From: a bacterium
Lineage (GTDB): Bacteria; Armatimonadota; Zipacnadia; Zipacnadales; Zipacnadaceae
DNA length: 64,000 nt
Direction: 5' to 3'
NCBI GenBank assembly: GCA_030603495.1
Contig: JAUVXR010000001.1
Coordinates: 186,001-250,000 of the forward strand
Shown here: in pieces, positions 20,720 through 30,063 of the stretch
Layout: each line of letters begins with the position of its first letter
Position numbering within the stretch: the first letter of the stretch is position 1
Position numbers and translations under genes: made by a program
The notes under the pieces: model-generated
What the model saw: the letters and a program-made list of their open reading frames with translations, nothing else
Databases searched by the model: none
Told to the model about the DNA's origin: nothing

Positions 20720-21898
20720 ATGTCGCTAATCATTCTGGCCAACGATTTCCCCCCTAGCACCGGCGGGATTCAGCGCTACCTCTGCGAACTGGCCGCCGCA
20801 CTACACCGGCGCGGCGAGGAGCTACTGGTGATTGCTCCCGACCAGCCCGGTGCTCAGGATTTCGATACAGCCAGCCCGCTGCCCATTGTACGCGTACCGG
20901 CGGGCAGCCGCCTCCAGACGGCCTGGGCACTAGCCAAAGCGGCGGCCCAGGCCATCCGCAAACAACACCCGGATAACCCAGTGCGGGCGATTGTCGCCGG
21001 TAACTGGTGGCCGGACGGCCTGGCTGCGTGGCTGGTGCAGCGGCGCACCGGCACGCCTTATGTGGTGATGGGCTACGGCCGCGAGATGATCCAGACCGGC
21101 GCCAACCTCGCCAAGTGGCTGACGCAGAACTTGATCATTCGCGGGGCCGCCTGCGGGCTGGCCATCAGCCACTACTCCGCCCAGCGGCTGCAGCGCCGAG
21201 GGCTAAAAGCGGACCGCGTCGCCGTGATATACGGCGGGGTGGACACCGATGCGCTCGCCGCAGACCATAACGAGGTCGAACAGATGCGGTCTGCGCTTAG
21301 TCAAAGCGGTGAGCCACTGCTGCTGACCGTGGGCAGGCTGGTGCAACGCAAGGGCCACAGCCAGGTTATCGCTGCCCTGCCCAACGTCATAGAGCAGCTC
21401 GGCCCGGTGAGATATCTCATCGCCGGCACAGGCCCGGAAGAGCAGCGTCTGCGGCGGCTTGCTGACCAGTACGGCGTCGCCGCGCTAGTCGAGTTCCTGG
21501 GGCATGTTGACGACAACAGACTAGCCGCGCTGTATCAGGCGGCGGACCTCTTCATTATGCCCAGCCGCGACCTCTACGGCCAGCCTATCGAAGGGCTGGG
21601 GCTGGTTTACCTGGAGGCGAACCTATGCGGGCTGCCGGTAATCGGCAGTGACACCGGCGGGATCGCCGATGCTATCGCCGACGGCGAGACCGGTCTACTC
21701 GTCAATCCCGAGGAGCCCAGGGAGATCGCCGCCGCAATAGCTCGGCTACTGTCTGACCCAGACTGGGCTGAGCAACTCGGCGCAGCGGGCCGGGGGCGGG
21801 TGCTGCGCGATTTCACCTGGGACCGGGTGGCCGAGCGCTTCCAGACCGCGCTGGCAAAATGGGGCCTGGCCAATTGGTGGCCCCCGGAGGCAGCATAG
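20720..21898 (+). CDS. GT4 glycosyltransferase (phosphatidylinositol mannosyltransferase-like fold)
   Basis: A 392-residue GT-B enzyme. The N-terminal half begins MSLIILANDFPPSTGGIQRY, where the Gly-Gly loop binds the acceptor. The C-terminal half has LLTVGRLVQRKGHSQVIAAL, LIAGTGPEEQRLR, FLGHVDD and the EX7E-like motif EGLGLVYLEANLCGLPVIGSDTGG, which binds a nucleotide sugar. The frame is open 38 codons upstream, but ATG 20720 matches the family N-terminus and has GAGG 10 bases before it. It is coupled to the next GT4 gene by a one-base overlap (TAGTG), suggesting a two-step assembly of a surface glycan or glycolipid. Confidence 0.92.
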   Translation: MSLIILANDFPPSTGGIQRYLCELAAALHRRGEELLVIAPDQPGAQDFDTASPLPIVRVPAGSRLQTAWALAKAAAQAIRKQHPDNPVRAIVAGNWWPDGLAAWLVQRRTGTPYVVMGYGREMIQTGANLAKWLTQNLIIRGAACGLAISHYSAQRLQRRGLKADRVAVIYGGVDTDALAADHNEVEQMRSALSQSGEPLLLTVGRLVQRKGHSQVIAALPNVIEQLGPVRYLIAGTGPEEQRLRRLADQYGVAALVEFLGHVDDNRLAALYQAADLFIMPSRDLYGQPIEGLGLVYLEANLCGLPVIGSDTGGIADAIADGETGLLVNPEEPREIAAAIARLLSDPDWAEQLGAAGRGRVLRDFTWDRVAERFQTALAKWGLANWWPPEAA

Positions 21899-23079
21899 TG
21901 TCAGGCAGTGGCCAACGCAAGCGCATAGCCTACATAGACCACGCCGTGGATATCGGCGGCGCAGAAAACAGCCTGGTGGAGCTGATCAGTCGCCTGGACC
22001 AGAGCCGCTTCACTGCGGTCCTGCTCCACACCGTCGGAGCCAAGTGGCTGGACCGTCCCGAGCTCAGCGACATCGAAAAGATAGCGGTCTTTCAGCCAAT
22101 ATCGCTGCTGGAGAAAAGAAGAAACGAAGTGGCGGCGCGGCGCTGGCCGCTGATCTGGAATGCCCTTACGACGATGCGGCCGGCCTGGCTCTTGAATCGG
22201 GCATTGCGGCGGGCGAAGATTGATCTGGTACACACTAACTCGCTCAAAGCTCATTTCATCGGGGGTCTGGCGGCGCGGCTGGCCCATCGGCCGCTGGTGT
22301 GGCACGTGCGGGACCTGCTCGGCGAAGATGAAGGCCTGGGCCTGCTGCGCCGAGCGGCCCGCATGCTCCAACCGCACGTCATCGCTATCTCCCAGGCTGT
22401 AGCCAGACAATTCACCGGCCTGCCTGTCGAGGTGGCCGTCATCCCCAACGGCATACCTCTAGACAAGTTCACCCCCGGCCCCGCACCGCCAAAGCTACAC
22501 GCCGAGTTGGGACTCGCCCCGTATGACCAGGTTGTTGCGGTGGTCGGCCGCCTGACGCCCTGGAAGGGACATATGAACCTGCTGGAAGCAGTCAGTATGC
22601 TGACTGAGTCGTGCCCCTCGCTCAAAGTGGTGGTGGTCGGCGAGGTAGCGTTCTGGGAGCCAGAATATGAGCAGCAGCTCAAGCAGCGAGCATCCCAACT
22701 AGGCCTGGACGAGCGGGTGGTCTGGGCGGGCTTCCGCAGCGACGTCGCCGATATTCTGCGGCTGTGCGACGTATTCGTGCTGCCTTCGGTCAATGAGCCG
22801 TTCGGGCGGGCAATAATCGAGGCGATGGCGGTGGGCCGAGCAGTGGTCGCGACAGCATCGGGCGGCGTACCAGAAATAGTAGTTGACGGCGAGACCGGCT
22901 TGCTCGTACCCGCCGAAGACCCTCATGCACTGGCCCAGGCGATGGCCGCACTGCTGGCGGATCCCCAGAAGGCACAGCAGATGGGGGAGAAGGGGCGGGC
23001 GCGCGCCTGCAAGCACTTCAGCGCGGATCGGGTGGCCAAGCAGGTGCAGGAAGTATACGCGCACAGGCTGGGCACGTGA
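21898..23079 (+). CDS. GT4 glycosyltransferase
   Basis: A 393-residue GT-B enzyme. It starts VSGSGQRKRIAYIDHAVDIGGAENSLVEL (Gly-Gly-Ala-Glu acceptor loop), with VVAVVGRLTPWKGHMNLLEA and a donor site VLPSVNEPFGRAIIEAMAVGRAVVATASGG. The GTG at 21898 overlaps the TAG of the preceding gene by one base, and GGAGG lies 7 bases upstream, so I reject the start 13 codons earlier. The two adjacent GT4 enzymes probably act in one pathway. It converges on ftsZ with a 65-base gap. Confidence 0.92.
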   Translation: MSGSGQRKRIAYIDHAVDIGGAENSLVELISRLDQSRFTAVLLHTVGAKWLDRPELSDIEKIAVFQPISLLEKRRNEVAARRWPLIWNALTTMRPAWLLNRALRRAKIDLVHTNSLKAHFIGGLAARLAHRPLVWHVRDLLGEDEGLGLLRRAARMLQPHVIAISQAVARQFTGLPVEVAVIPNGIPLDKFTPGPAPPKLHAELGLAPYDQVVAVVGRLTPWKGHMNLLEAVSMLTESCPSLKVVVVGEVAFWEPEYEQQLKQRASQLGLDERVVWAGFRSDVADILRLCDVFVLPSVNEPFGRAIIEAMAVGRAVVATASGGVPEIVVDGETGLLVPAEDPHALAQAMAALLADPQKAQQMGEKGRARACKHFSADRVAKQVQEVYAHRLGT

Positions 23080-23144
23080 AGACGCCCTGACTCAGTTAAC
23101 CCCCGGCAAGAGCAGCAGCTCTGCCCAAACATGGGGAGTGTGTG

Positions 23145-24251
23145 CTAGTGCCTACGCAGGAAGGCGGGGATATCAATATCGTCCTCGTCGTAAGTGGGCA
23201 GCTCTTCCTGGAAGGGTGACTCTCCGGCAGCAGTGGGCGCTTCGGTGTCGCCCGCTTCTTCAGTGCCACTCAGACGCCGCCGCACCGTCGGCCGGCGCGC
23301 TTCGTCGAAGCCAGTAGCCACCACCGTCACGCGCAAGCTACCCTCCATTTGCTCGTCAATCACTGCACCCAGGTTCATATCCGCGTTGTCACCCTCGCCC
23401 TGCGCTGCCTCCTGGATGAGCCGTGCAGTCTCGTGTACTTCTTTCAGCGACAAATCGGGCCCCCCCGTGATGTTGACCAGCAGAGCCCGAGCCCCCTCGA
23501 TGTTAGTCTCCAGCAGCGGGCTGGCAATAGCCATATTGGCGGCTTCCACGCCGCGGTCATCTCCGCTAGCCTCGCCGATGCTCATCATCGCGGTGCCCGC
23601 ACCCTTCATAACTGAGCGAACGTCGGCAAAGTCAAGATTGATCAGGCCAGGCACAACAATGACTTCACTAATACCACGCACGCCCTGGTGCAGTATCGTA
23701 TCGGCGAGGGCGAAGGCCTCCTGCAAGGTCAGCTCGGCATCGGTAAGCTCAAGCAGGCGATCGTTGGGGATGACGATGAGGGCATCCACCTGTTCCTTGA
23801 GCCGCTTAATGCCTTCCTCGCCCGCTTCCGAACGGCGGCGGCCCTCAACCGCAAATGGCTTGGTGACGATGCCAACCGTCAGGGCATCGAGTTCGCGAGC
23901 AATCTCGGCGATCACCGGGCTGGCCCCCGTGCCGGTGCCGCCACCCATTCCCGCAGTGATGAAGACCATGTCCGATTCGTCGAGGCTCATCAGGATATCT
24001 TGCCGACTTTCCTCAGCGGCCTGACGCCCGACATCTGGATTGCCCCCCGTGCCCAGCCCGCCGGTCAGCTTCTCACCAACCTGAAGCTTCTTGTCCGCCG
24101 CGGACAGGTCGAGGACCTGCAGATCCGTATTGACGGCGATGTACTCAACGCCCATTACTCCTGCCTCGATCATCCGGTCCACGGCGTTGGAGCCACCGCC
24201 ACCCACTCCGATTACTCGGATCTTGGCATACTCTTCCACGCTGCTCAGCAT
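23145..24251 (-). CDS. ftsZ: Cell division protein FtsZ
   Basis: A 368-residue tubulin-like GTPase that forms the division ring. It shows [18 protein letters not shown], the tubulin signature [33 protein letters not shown] and [16 protein letters not shown] short linker leads to the C-terminal peptide [11 protein letters not shown], which binds FtsA/SepF-type partners. ATG 24251 is preferred because GGAGGGG lies nine bases upstream; earlier in-frame starts lack this. It does not sit in a dcw cluster (no ftsA or ftsQ beside it) but downstream of hrcA-grpE, with a perfect consensus promoter of its own. Confidence 0.97.
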   Translation of the reverse strand: MLSSVEEYAKIRVIGVGGGGSNAVDRMIEAGVMGVEYIAVNTDLQVLDLSAADKKLQVGEKLTGGLGTGGNPDVGRQAAEESRQDILMSLDESDMVFITAGMGGGTGTGASPVIAEIARELDALTVGIVTKPFAVEGRRRSEAGEEGIKRLKEQVDALIVIPNDRLLELTDAELTLQEAFALADTILHQGVRGISEVIVVPGLINLDFADVRSVMKGAGTAMMSIGEASGDDRGVEAANMAIASPLLETNIEGARALLVNITGGPDLSLKEVHETARLIQEAAQGEGDNADMNLGAVIDEQMEGSLRVTVVATGFDEARRPTVRRRLSGTEEAGDTEAPTAAGESPFQEELPTYDEDDIDIPAFLRRH

Positions 24252-24316
24252 AGTCACCGGCCCCTCCCTCAGGGAAGTTGCTCTGAAGAATGCTCGCAAG
24301 ACGGGCGAATGTTGGG

Positions 24317-24345
24317 ATTATATATTGCCGTTCCTGACCTGTCAA
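24317..24345 (-). promoter_or_regulatory. Perfect-consensus sigma70 promoter of ftsZ
   Basis: On the minus strand TTGACA (24345-24340), 17-base spacer, TATAAT (24322-24317). Both hexamers and the spacing match consensus exactly. It would start transcription about 60 bases before the ftsZ ATG, independent of grpE. Confidence 0.9.
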
Positions 24346-24502
24346 GGACGCACTCCGCTGGCACTTCTCAGCCACATTCGTCCGACAATCATACGACCAG
24401 GTCCCGCCGCAACACCTAGCTTGGCTAGCTACCTTCCTGTCTTCCTTCGGCGTCGGGGCCGTAGATTCCTTCCCCTTCTTCTTCCTGCTGGCAAGTTTTT
24501 TT

Positions 24503-25054
24503 CTACTCGCCTGCGCGGGCCTCTTCCGGCGTTTCAGGTCTCGTGCAGACGCACACCTCGGCCGGACGCAGGAGCCGGTCGCGCAGCTTGTACCCAGGCC
24601 GAAATTCCTCGACAATCTGGCCAGCACTTATGGCTTCATCCTCGATCAGCCTGCGCTCGATAGCTTCGTGCCATTGCGGATCAAACTGCTGCCCGACGGT
24701 CTCGAGACGCGTCAGGCCAAATTGCTCGAGCGCCTCGCCGAGCTGGCGGTATATCATCTTTACACCGGCCAGAACCTCCTGCGGCGACTGTTGCCCACCG
24801 TCGGCTGATTGCAGAGCCAGTTCCAAATGATCCAGTATCGGTAGCAGGACACTGATGAGCTGCTCGTGAGCGTATTGCATCTGCTGCGCCTGCTGCTCGA
24901 CCACCCGTTGCCGGTAGTTGCGCAGTTCGGCGGCGGCCCGCAGGTAGCGGTCCTCCGCCTCCGCAAGCCCACCTTCCAACTCGGTGATGCGGGCGTGAAG
25001 GTCCTCCCGGGAGGGGCCTTCAGCTATTTCGTCGGTGTTGTCATCGTCAAACAC
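24503..25054 (-). CDS. grpE: Nucleotide exchange factor GrpE
   Basis: A 183-residue protein that releases ADP from DnaK. It has the long N-terminal coiled coil (ITELEGGLAEAEDRYLRAAAELRNYRQRV), the helix VLLPILDHLELAL, and the beta-domain signature FDPQWHEAIER ending EFRPGYKLRDRLLRPAEV. The start is GTG at 25054 with GGAGG eight bases upstream. It follows hrcA after 127 bases, which contain a palindrome. The usual dnaK and dnaJ do not follow; ftsZ is next. Confidence 0.94.
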   Translation of the reverse strand: MFDDDNTDEIAEGPSREDLHARITELEGGLAEAEDRYLRAAAELRNYRQRVVEQQAQQMQYAHEQLISVLLPILDHLELALQSADGGQQSPQEVLAGVKMIYRQLGEALEQFGLTRLETVGQQFDPQWHEAIERRLIEDEAISAGQIVEEFRPGYKLRDRLLRPAEVCVCTRPETPEEARAGE

Positions 25055-25095
25055 TCAGTTTGCCTCCAGTTTGCGTCAGTCCGGCCAGCAAATGA

Positions 25096-25122
25096 CCAGG
25101 CCAGAACGACTGGCCGGCCTGG
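25096..25122 (-). promoter_or_regulatory. Alternating hairpin between hrcA and grpE
   Basis: CCAGGCC (25096-25102) pairs with GGCCTGG (25116-25122), and an overlapping alternative GGCCAG (25099-25104) pairs with CTGGCC (25110-25115). No T-run follows, so it is more likely an RNA processing or stability element than a terminator. Function is inferred from position only. Confidence 0.4.
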
Positions 25123-25181
25123 TAATGCCAACGCGGCACTTAGTTGTGCTGCGCCGCAGCCGATGGTGAGAAGTGCTGAGC

Positions 25182-26243
25182 CTAGCCGGATTCGGATCGT
25201 GCCAGGACCTGGCCGACCTGCCGGGCTACACAGTCCACCGTCGAGATCACCTCACGGTATCTCATCCGCATCGGCCCGAGCACGCCCACAATACCCCGAC
25301 AGTTGCTCGGCCCGGCGAAGCTGGACATCACCGAACTACACTGCTCCAGGCGGGCAATAGCGTGTTCCGAACCGATTACCACGCTGACCTCGGCACCCTC
25401 GTCAGCCATACAGAGCAGTTCGCACAGCGCCTGGTGCTCGCCGAGAGTCTCCACCAGCTCCCGCAAACGGGGCAGTTCCTGAAACTCCGGCTGCTGCAAG
25501 ATGTAAGCGGCCCCGTCTATATAGATGCGACCGCCGGCGCGGGCCCACAACTGCCGATGCACCGCGCGCAGTAAATCAGCGGAAATCCCCAACCCGCGCG
25601 CCCCACCACCAGTGTCTTCACGCGGTGCTCGGGCGGATAGGCCTGCGGCGAGCTGATCCTTTATGACTCCGCCAAGCTGCTCGACCTGCTCGGCAGTGAT
25701 ACTCTCGGCTGACCGAACCACAAACTCCTGCCCCTGGCCATCGGCATAAATACACATGATCCGGACAGTATGAGCGCTGACCGAGCGGGCCTGGATATCA
25801 ACCAACTGGTCTTGCTCGCTACCCGGCTCGAGTGCTACCGCGGGATGTTTGACGATATCGGCAAGCAGTTTGGTGCTCATGCGCAGGATCTTGTCAGGAT
25901 CCAGCTCGACCCGTCGGTACTGGCTGTGAATCCAACTCACCTTGTCAATGGACAGATCTTCCCGCCCCTCCAGGTGATTGACATGGAAGCGATATGCCTT
26001 CTGAGAGGGCACTCGACCCGCGGAGGTATGGGGCTGGTGCAAGTAGCCCATACGGTCCAACTCCGCCATCTCGTTGCGAATCGTCGCCGAACTGACCGCC
26101 AGTCCATAACGTCTGGCCAAGGCCTTGGACCCCACCGGGCAGGTAGTCCTGATGTGCTCACGAACCACGGCGGCGAGGACTTGCCGCTGGCGCTCGCTTA
26201 GCTCTTCACCGGCCTCTACTGCCTGCGTTCTGTCACGAGTCAT
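25182..26243 (-). CDS. hrcA: Heat-inducible transcription repressor HrcA
   Basis: A 353-residue protein. The N-terminal winged helix has LSERQRQVLAAVVREHIRTTCPVGSKALARRYGLAVSSATIRNEMAELDRMGYLHQPHTSAGRVPS, the diagnostic HrcA DNA-binding segment; the rest is the GAF-like dimerisation and inducer part, with GVLGPMRMRYREVISTVDCV near the end. HrcA binds CIRCE and is tuned by GroEL. ATG 26243 is favoured over a TTG six codons earlier, because the GGAGG lies about 12 bases before the ATG. A matching operator sits at 1156-1182. None is visible at its own promoter. Confidence 0.96.
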   Translation of the reverse strand: MTRDRTQAVEAGEELSERQRQVLAAVVREHIRTTCPVGSKALARRYGLAVSSATIRNEMAELDRMGYLHQPHTSAGRVPSQKAYRFHVNHLEGREDLSIDKVSWIHSQYRRVELDPDKILRMSTKLLADIVKHPAVALEPGSEQDQLVDIQARSVSAHTVRIMCIYADGQGQEFVVRSAESITAEQVEQLGGVIKDQLAAGLSARAPREDTGGGARGLGISADLLRAVHRQLWARAGGRIYIDGAAYILQQPEFQELPRLRELVETLGEHQALCELLCMADEGAEVSVVIGSEHAIARLEQCSSVMSSFAGPSNCRGIVGVLGPMRMRYREVISTVDCVARQVGQVLARSESG

Positions 26244-26285
26244 CAAACCGCCGACCTCCAATCATCCATACCCTCTCCAGATAAC

Positions 26286-26314
26286 AGAATACCAAGCTCC
26301 CCGCTGACTGTCAA
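26286..26314 (-). promoter_or_regulatory. Sigma70-type promoter of hrcA-grpE
   Basis: On the minus strand TTGACA (26314-26309), 17-base spacer, TATTCT (26291-26286). No CIRCE-like inverted repeat overlaps it, so hrcA-grpE seems to be expressed constitutively. Confidence 0.82.
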
Positions 26315-26374
26315 GACTCCGGTTGGGTCGCGGCCCAGGCTGACAAGCAGGTGAGACACCCTTTGCCGCAGAAC

Positions 26375-26707
26375 ATGCCCCGTGAGATGACCATTGGTGA
26401 GTTTCAACAGCTAATCGAGCGGACCTACTACGACAAGGACAGCAGCCGCGGCCTGGCGCCCAGTTTTATGTGGTTCATTGAGGAGGTCGGCGAGCTGGCG
26501 CAGGCTCTGCGCAGCGGCGACCGCAACGAGCTTGCTGATGAGTTCAGCGACGTACTAGCCTGGTTGGCCACGATGGCCTCCATCAGTGGCATTGATCTGG
26601 AAGACGCTGCACAGAAGTATGCCTGCGGCTGCCCGAAATGCGGCGAGATGCCGTGCACGTGTCCCGAGCCGGGCGGACATCAGTCGGAATCATCGGCCTC
26701 GTGTTGA
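26375..26707 (+). CDS. MazG-like nucleotide pyrophosphohydrolase domain protein
   Basis: A small all-helical protein of 110 residues from ATG 26375 (GTG 26351 and ATG 26387 are alternatives, none with a good ribosome-binding site). The MazG signature is clear: FMWFIEEVGELAQAL (ExxE), then ELADEFSDVLAWLATMA (ExxD), the four acidic residues that bind Mg2+. Such enzymes hydrolyse NTPs or dNTPs to monophosphates and help clean nucleotide pools. A C-terminal tail with CGCPKCGEMPCTC resembles a metal-binding knuckle and is less common. It runs opposite to hrcA and overlaps the end of the helicase gene by 28 bases tail to tail. Confidence 0.85.
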   Translation: MPREMTIGEFQQLIERTYYDKDSSRGLAPSFMWFIEEVGELAQALRSGDRNELADEFSDVLAWLATMASISGIDLEDAAQKYACGCPKCGEMPCTCPEPGGHQSESSASC

Positions 26708-29700
26708 CAAAGCGCCGTCCACTCACAGCTTGCGCACGGCGCTGCCTCTGAAGTTTCCGGCCACTGGCGACTGGATTCTAGTGCGACAAGCACAGCCAGG
26801 GCCCGGTCGAGCTGATCTGCCTGGCGGGCTAGCAGTGCTTCTTCCAGCGGCACATCTTCGAGCCCGTCCCCCCTGACATGGACCAGCACCGGCTGCCAGT
26901 CGCGCCCAGGCTCCGACTCGGCGGCGAGCGCGTGCTGGTATATGAACATCTGCAATGCATAGTCTTCTATCTCGGCCCCGCCCAGGTGCCGGTTAGTCTT
27001 AAAATCGGCAAACTGGCCCTGTTCTGCCAGGACCAGGTCCACCTTGCCACTGACAGCTACGGTTAGCTCACCAACTCGGCGGACCAGGTGCACTGGCCGT
27101 TCCACTTCGTGGCCAGGCACGACAAGTTGCGCCCACGGACTGGCCGAGAACGCTTCGATCAGCTTGCGCAACCTGTCTAGGTCATCTGCACCAGCCTCGG
27201 CCAGCGCGGTCTCTCCCAGCTCCCGGATGTAGTCGTCATTCGGCGGGCATCCCTGGCGGTAGTATGCCGCGACGTACTGGTGGAAGCAGGTGCCGATTGC
27301 TATCTCAGTCGTAGGACCAGTCTCTTCCAGGACCCGCTCCGGCCGCCACTTCTGGGTAATCCACCAGCGCCGCGGGCAGACCAAGACGTCCCGCAGTGCG
27401 CTGAAACTGGTATGTATAACCGCAGGCTGGTGGGGACGCTCGACTCGCGGGGGCAGCAGTGTCGGCAGAAGTGGCGCGGCCTGAGCGGGGCCTGGTCCGA
27501 GGGTGACAAGCTTAGCTAGTTCATCACCTGATTCTTCAATCGCACCGACCAGGTCCTCCCCCCAGGGAATCTGTGCATCTTTCTTTGTGCCGGCCGCGTA
27601 GGTTACACACAGTAGGTGCTTAGCCCGGGTCAGCGCGACGTACCAGAGGCGCTCCTCCTCCTGCATTTCCTCCTCGCTGCCGCTAAACAGCTTCCGGACA
27701 ATGGTTTTGGCCGAGGCCTCGCCATCCACATTGAGGCTCGCCAGCCCCCACGTATCGTCGTACGCGCAGCCGGGGGAAGGATTCCTTGTCGGGTCCCAGG
27801 CCATCACAAAGACAGCGGGGAAGCCCAGGCCCTTGGCGCAGTGGATGGTCATGACCTGCACAGCGTTCTGGGCGGGCAGGTCGGGAGCAGACAGTGCCAG
27901 GCCGCTTTCCGCTTCGTACAGATCTACTGCCTGCACCAGCGAGGCCAGGTCAGCCTGGCCGCCCTCGCCGCCCAGTTCCCCGATAATCGCCTCGAAGGTC
28001 GCCTTGACCGCTACGGCCGCTGCCCGCTCAGCCGGGGTCATTCCTGATTCAGAAATGCTTCCCAGCATCATCTCGAAGACAGTGCGGGCAGGATACATCA
28101 GACTGGCCCGCCGCAGCCGCTGAATCAAGCCGTACAGCTCCCGCAGTCGGTCAATCGGTAGCTCATCACGCTCTGCCGACGCACGCCAGTCATCGCGCCC
28201 TTCCGCCAACTCCGCCACAGCGCTGATGATAGCCCTATCCTTGGGCCGCCGGCGCATCTTGGTCGCGGCTTCTGCCTCCTCGTCTGATGCGCTACCTTGA
28301 CTTGGTAGGAGCGACATTCCTGTCGCGATGCCCGGTTCCCGCCCACACGGTATACTGACGAGCAGAAACAACTGGCGGTCATTGAGACAGAGCGGTGGTC
28401 GGCTCAGCAGCCGCACAAGCGAGTTGTCATCGCAGGGATCATTGACCACCCGCATCAGCGCCAGCAGGTCGCAGGCCAGGGGATGATCGAAGAAGCCTAT
28501 CCCGCCCTGAGCCTGGTAGGGAATCCTACGTTCTTCCAGAGCGCTCTTGAGATAGCGGAAACCGTGGCGCTTGCGCATCAGCACGCAGATATCGCCGTAT
28601 TCAAACTGCCCCTGCTCGCCAACAAGGCACTGGATCTTCTCAGCGATATAGGCGGCCTCGTGGCGGTGGGTATGGCGCATTTCCTCACCCTCTTGGGCGG
28701 TGAACGGCGCGACCTTGATGATCGTGCCCGGCTCCGGCTTGGGACTGACCAGCGCCGGGTCATCAGGTCGAGTGCGCAGGGCCGCCCGGTTGGCCACCTC
28801 GGTGAGCCGCTCATCCATACGATAGGTTGTGCTCAACGGCCGGCAAATCTCGCTAGCGCCCACATTGTCTCCCAGTTGGAACGGCAGCAGCTTGTCGAGG
28901 TTCCCCGGCTTCGCATCCCGCCAGCCGTAGATGGACTGCTTCTGGTCACCCACGACCATCAGGCGGTGGTAGCTGCTGATCTCCCGAAGCTTGCCGTCCC
29001 CTTGCACCTGCAGCCGCATTGGCTGCGCTAGCGCCTGGAGCATCGCCATCTGGGCGGGGGAGGTGTCCTGGAACTCGTCCACCAGGATGTATTCGAACTT
29101 GCGGCTGTAGCGCTCGCGCAAATCACTCCGCTCAGTTAACAGCCTCTGTGCCATCATTATCTGGTCGTCGAAATCAATGCTGTCCGCCTCCGCCAACTGC
29201 TGCTGATAGATCTCGTAGGCCGCTGCTGCGGCAGCAATAATCGCGCGTTCGGTCTCTTGCGCACGCTCGAAGGACCCCGTCACATCAGGGCGCCGTTCGT
29301 ACCTTACTAGATCACGGTAGTAGAGCTTCTTGAAGTCGTTGACATGGTTCCGCTTGGCCTCGGAGACTGAGCGGAGTTGGACACCAGGCAGGCCAGCACG
29401 GAACCGTTCCCCAGCCACATTGGGAATGTCATCGGTATCTGCCAGACCCCAAGCATCTTCTGGAGATAGCATAGCCTCCCAGAATCTATCACTCAACTCC
29501 TGGGCCTGCTGGCGGAACTCGTCCGGCTCCAGCCCATAACTCTTGGCATAGCTGATGAGTCTAACCAGCACGTCACGCAATTGGTCGGGCGTGGCCAAGC
29601 CCAGCTGGGCCAGCCGGTCGGTTCGCAGGGCCGTAAGTTGAGCGTAATCGCCAGCAAAGATACCCTCAGCAAGGCGGTCCCGGGCAACCTGCTGGCGCAT

Positions 29701-30063
29701 CTCGGTGAGAAGCTGCGGCTCGGGCGAGAGGCCCACCCGGTAGCTGGACTCGCGCAGCAGACGCGCGGCGAAGCTGTGGAAAGTATGCACCCATAGATCG
29801 CCGATCGCAGCAATGCCGTTGAGCCGCAGCAGCCGCTTGATGCGCATCTTCATCTCGGCGGCGGCGTTGTTGGTGAAAGTTAGCGTCAGTATGCGCTCAG
29901 GCGCGGTAACTTGCCCGCTGACGACCAGCCAGGCAAAGCGGTGGGCCAGCACGAAGGTCTTGCCCGACCCAGCACCAGCCACGACCTTTAGAGGAATGTC
30001 AAGGCGCGGCTCCTCGATAATGGCCTTCTGTTCTTCACTTGGCTGCTGTTCGTACTGCATCAT
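26680..30063 (-). CDS. AddA/AdnB-like UvrD-family helicase with C-terminal Fe-S nuclease domain
   Basis: A 1127-residue protein. It has superfamily 1 helicase motifs: Walker A AGAGSGKT (29-36), VDEFQDTSPAQ (Walker B), VVGDQKQSIYGWR, VMTIHCAKGLGFPAVFV and RLWYVALTRAKHLL. The C-terminal nuclease domain has the PD-(D/E)xK core GKVDLVLAEQGQFADFKTNR. Four cysteines, Cys896 (CPRRWW) with Cys1110, Cys1113 and Cys1119, match the iron-staple pattern. With the upstream gene it should form a two-subunit helicase-nuclease that processes double-strand breaks for RecA loading, in place of RecBCD. Start ATG 30063 overlaps the upstream stop (ATGA), so translation is coupled. It overlaps the MazG-like gene by 28 bases at its end. 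Confidence 0.9.
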   Translation of the reverse strand: MMQYEQQPSEEQKAIIEEPRLDIPLKVVAGAGSGKTFVLAHRFAWLVVSGQVTAPERILTLTFTNNAAAEMKMRIKRLLRLNGIAAIGDLWVHTFHSFAARLLRESSYRVGLSPEPQLLTEMRQQVARDRLAEGIFAGDYAQLTALRTDRLAQLGLATPDQLRDVLVRLISYAKSYGLEPDEFRQQAQELSDRFWEAMLSPEDAWGLADTDDIPNVAGERFRAGLPGVQLRSVSEAKRNHVNDFKKLYYRDLVRYERRPDVTGSFERAQETERAIIAAAAAAYEIYQQQLAEADSIDFDDQIMMAQRLLTERSDLRERYSRKFEYILVDEFQDTSPAQMAMLQALAQPMRLQVQGDGKLREISSYHRLMVVGDQKQSIYGWRDAKPGNLDKLLPFQLGDNVGASEICRPLSTTYRMDERLTEVANRAALRTRPDDPALVSPKPEPGTIIKVAPFTAQEGEEMRHTHRHEAAYIAEKIQCLVGEQGQFEYGDICVLMRKRHGFRYLKSALEERRIPYQAQGGIGFFDHPLACDLLALMRVVNDPCDDNSLVRLLSRPPLCLNDRQLFLLVSIPCGREPGIATGMSLLPSQGSASDEEAEAATKMRRRPKDRAIISAVAELAEGRDDWRASAERDELPIDRLRELYGLIQRLRRASLMYPARTVFEMMLGSISESGMTPAERAAAVAVKATFEAIIGELGGEGGQADLASLVQAVDLYEAESGLALSAPDLPAQNAVQVMTIHCAKGLGFPAVFVMAWDPTRNPSPGCAYDDTWGLASLNVDGEASAKTIVRKLFSGSEEEMQEEERLWYVALTRAKHLLCVTYAAGTKKDAQIPWGEDLVGAIEESGDELAKLVTLGPGPAQAAPLLPTLLPPRVERPHQPAVIHTSFSALRDVLVCPRRWWITQKWRPERVLEETGPTTEIAIGTCFHQYVAAYYRQGCPPNDDYIRELGETALAEAGADDLDRLRKLIEAFSASPWAQLVVPGHEVERPVHLVRRVGELTVAVSGKVDLVLAEQGQFADFKTNRHLGGAEIEDYALQMFIYQHALAAESEPGRDWQPVLVHVRGDGLEDVPLEEALLARQADQLDRALAVLVALESSRQWPETSEAAPCASCEWTALCQHEADDSD

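Noticed and set aside
24145-24627. A 160-codon leftward frame bridging grpE and ftsZ
   Set aside because: It overlaps the coding ends of both genes in another frame; the Lys/Arg-rich middle merely reflects the purine-rich spacer.
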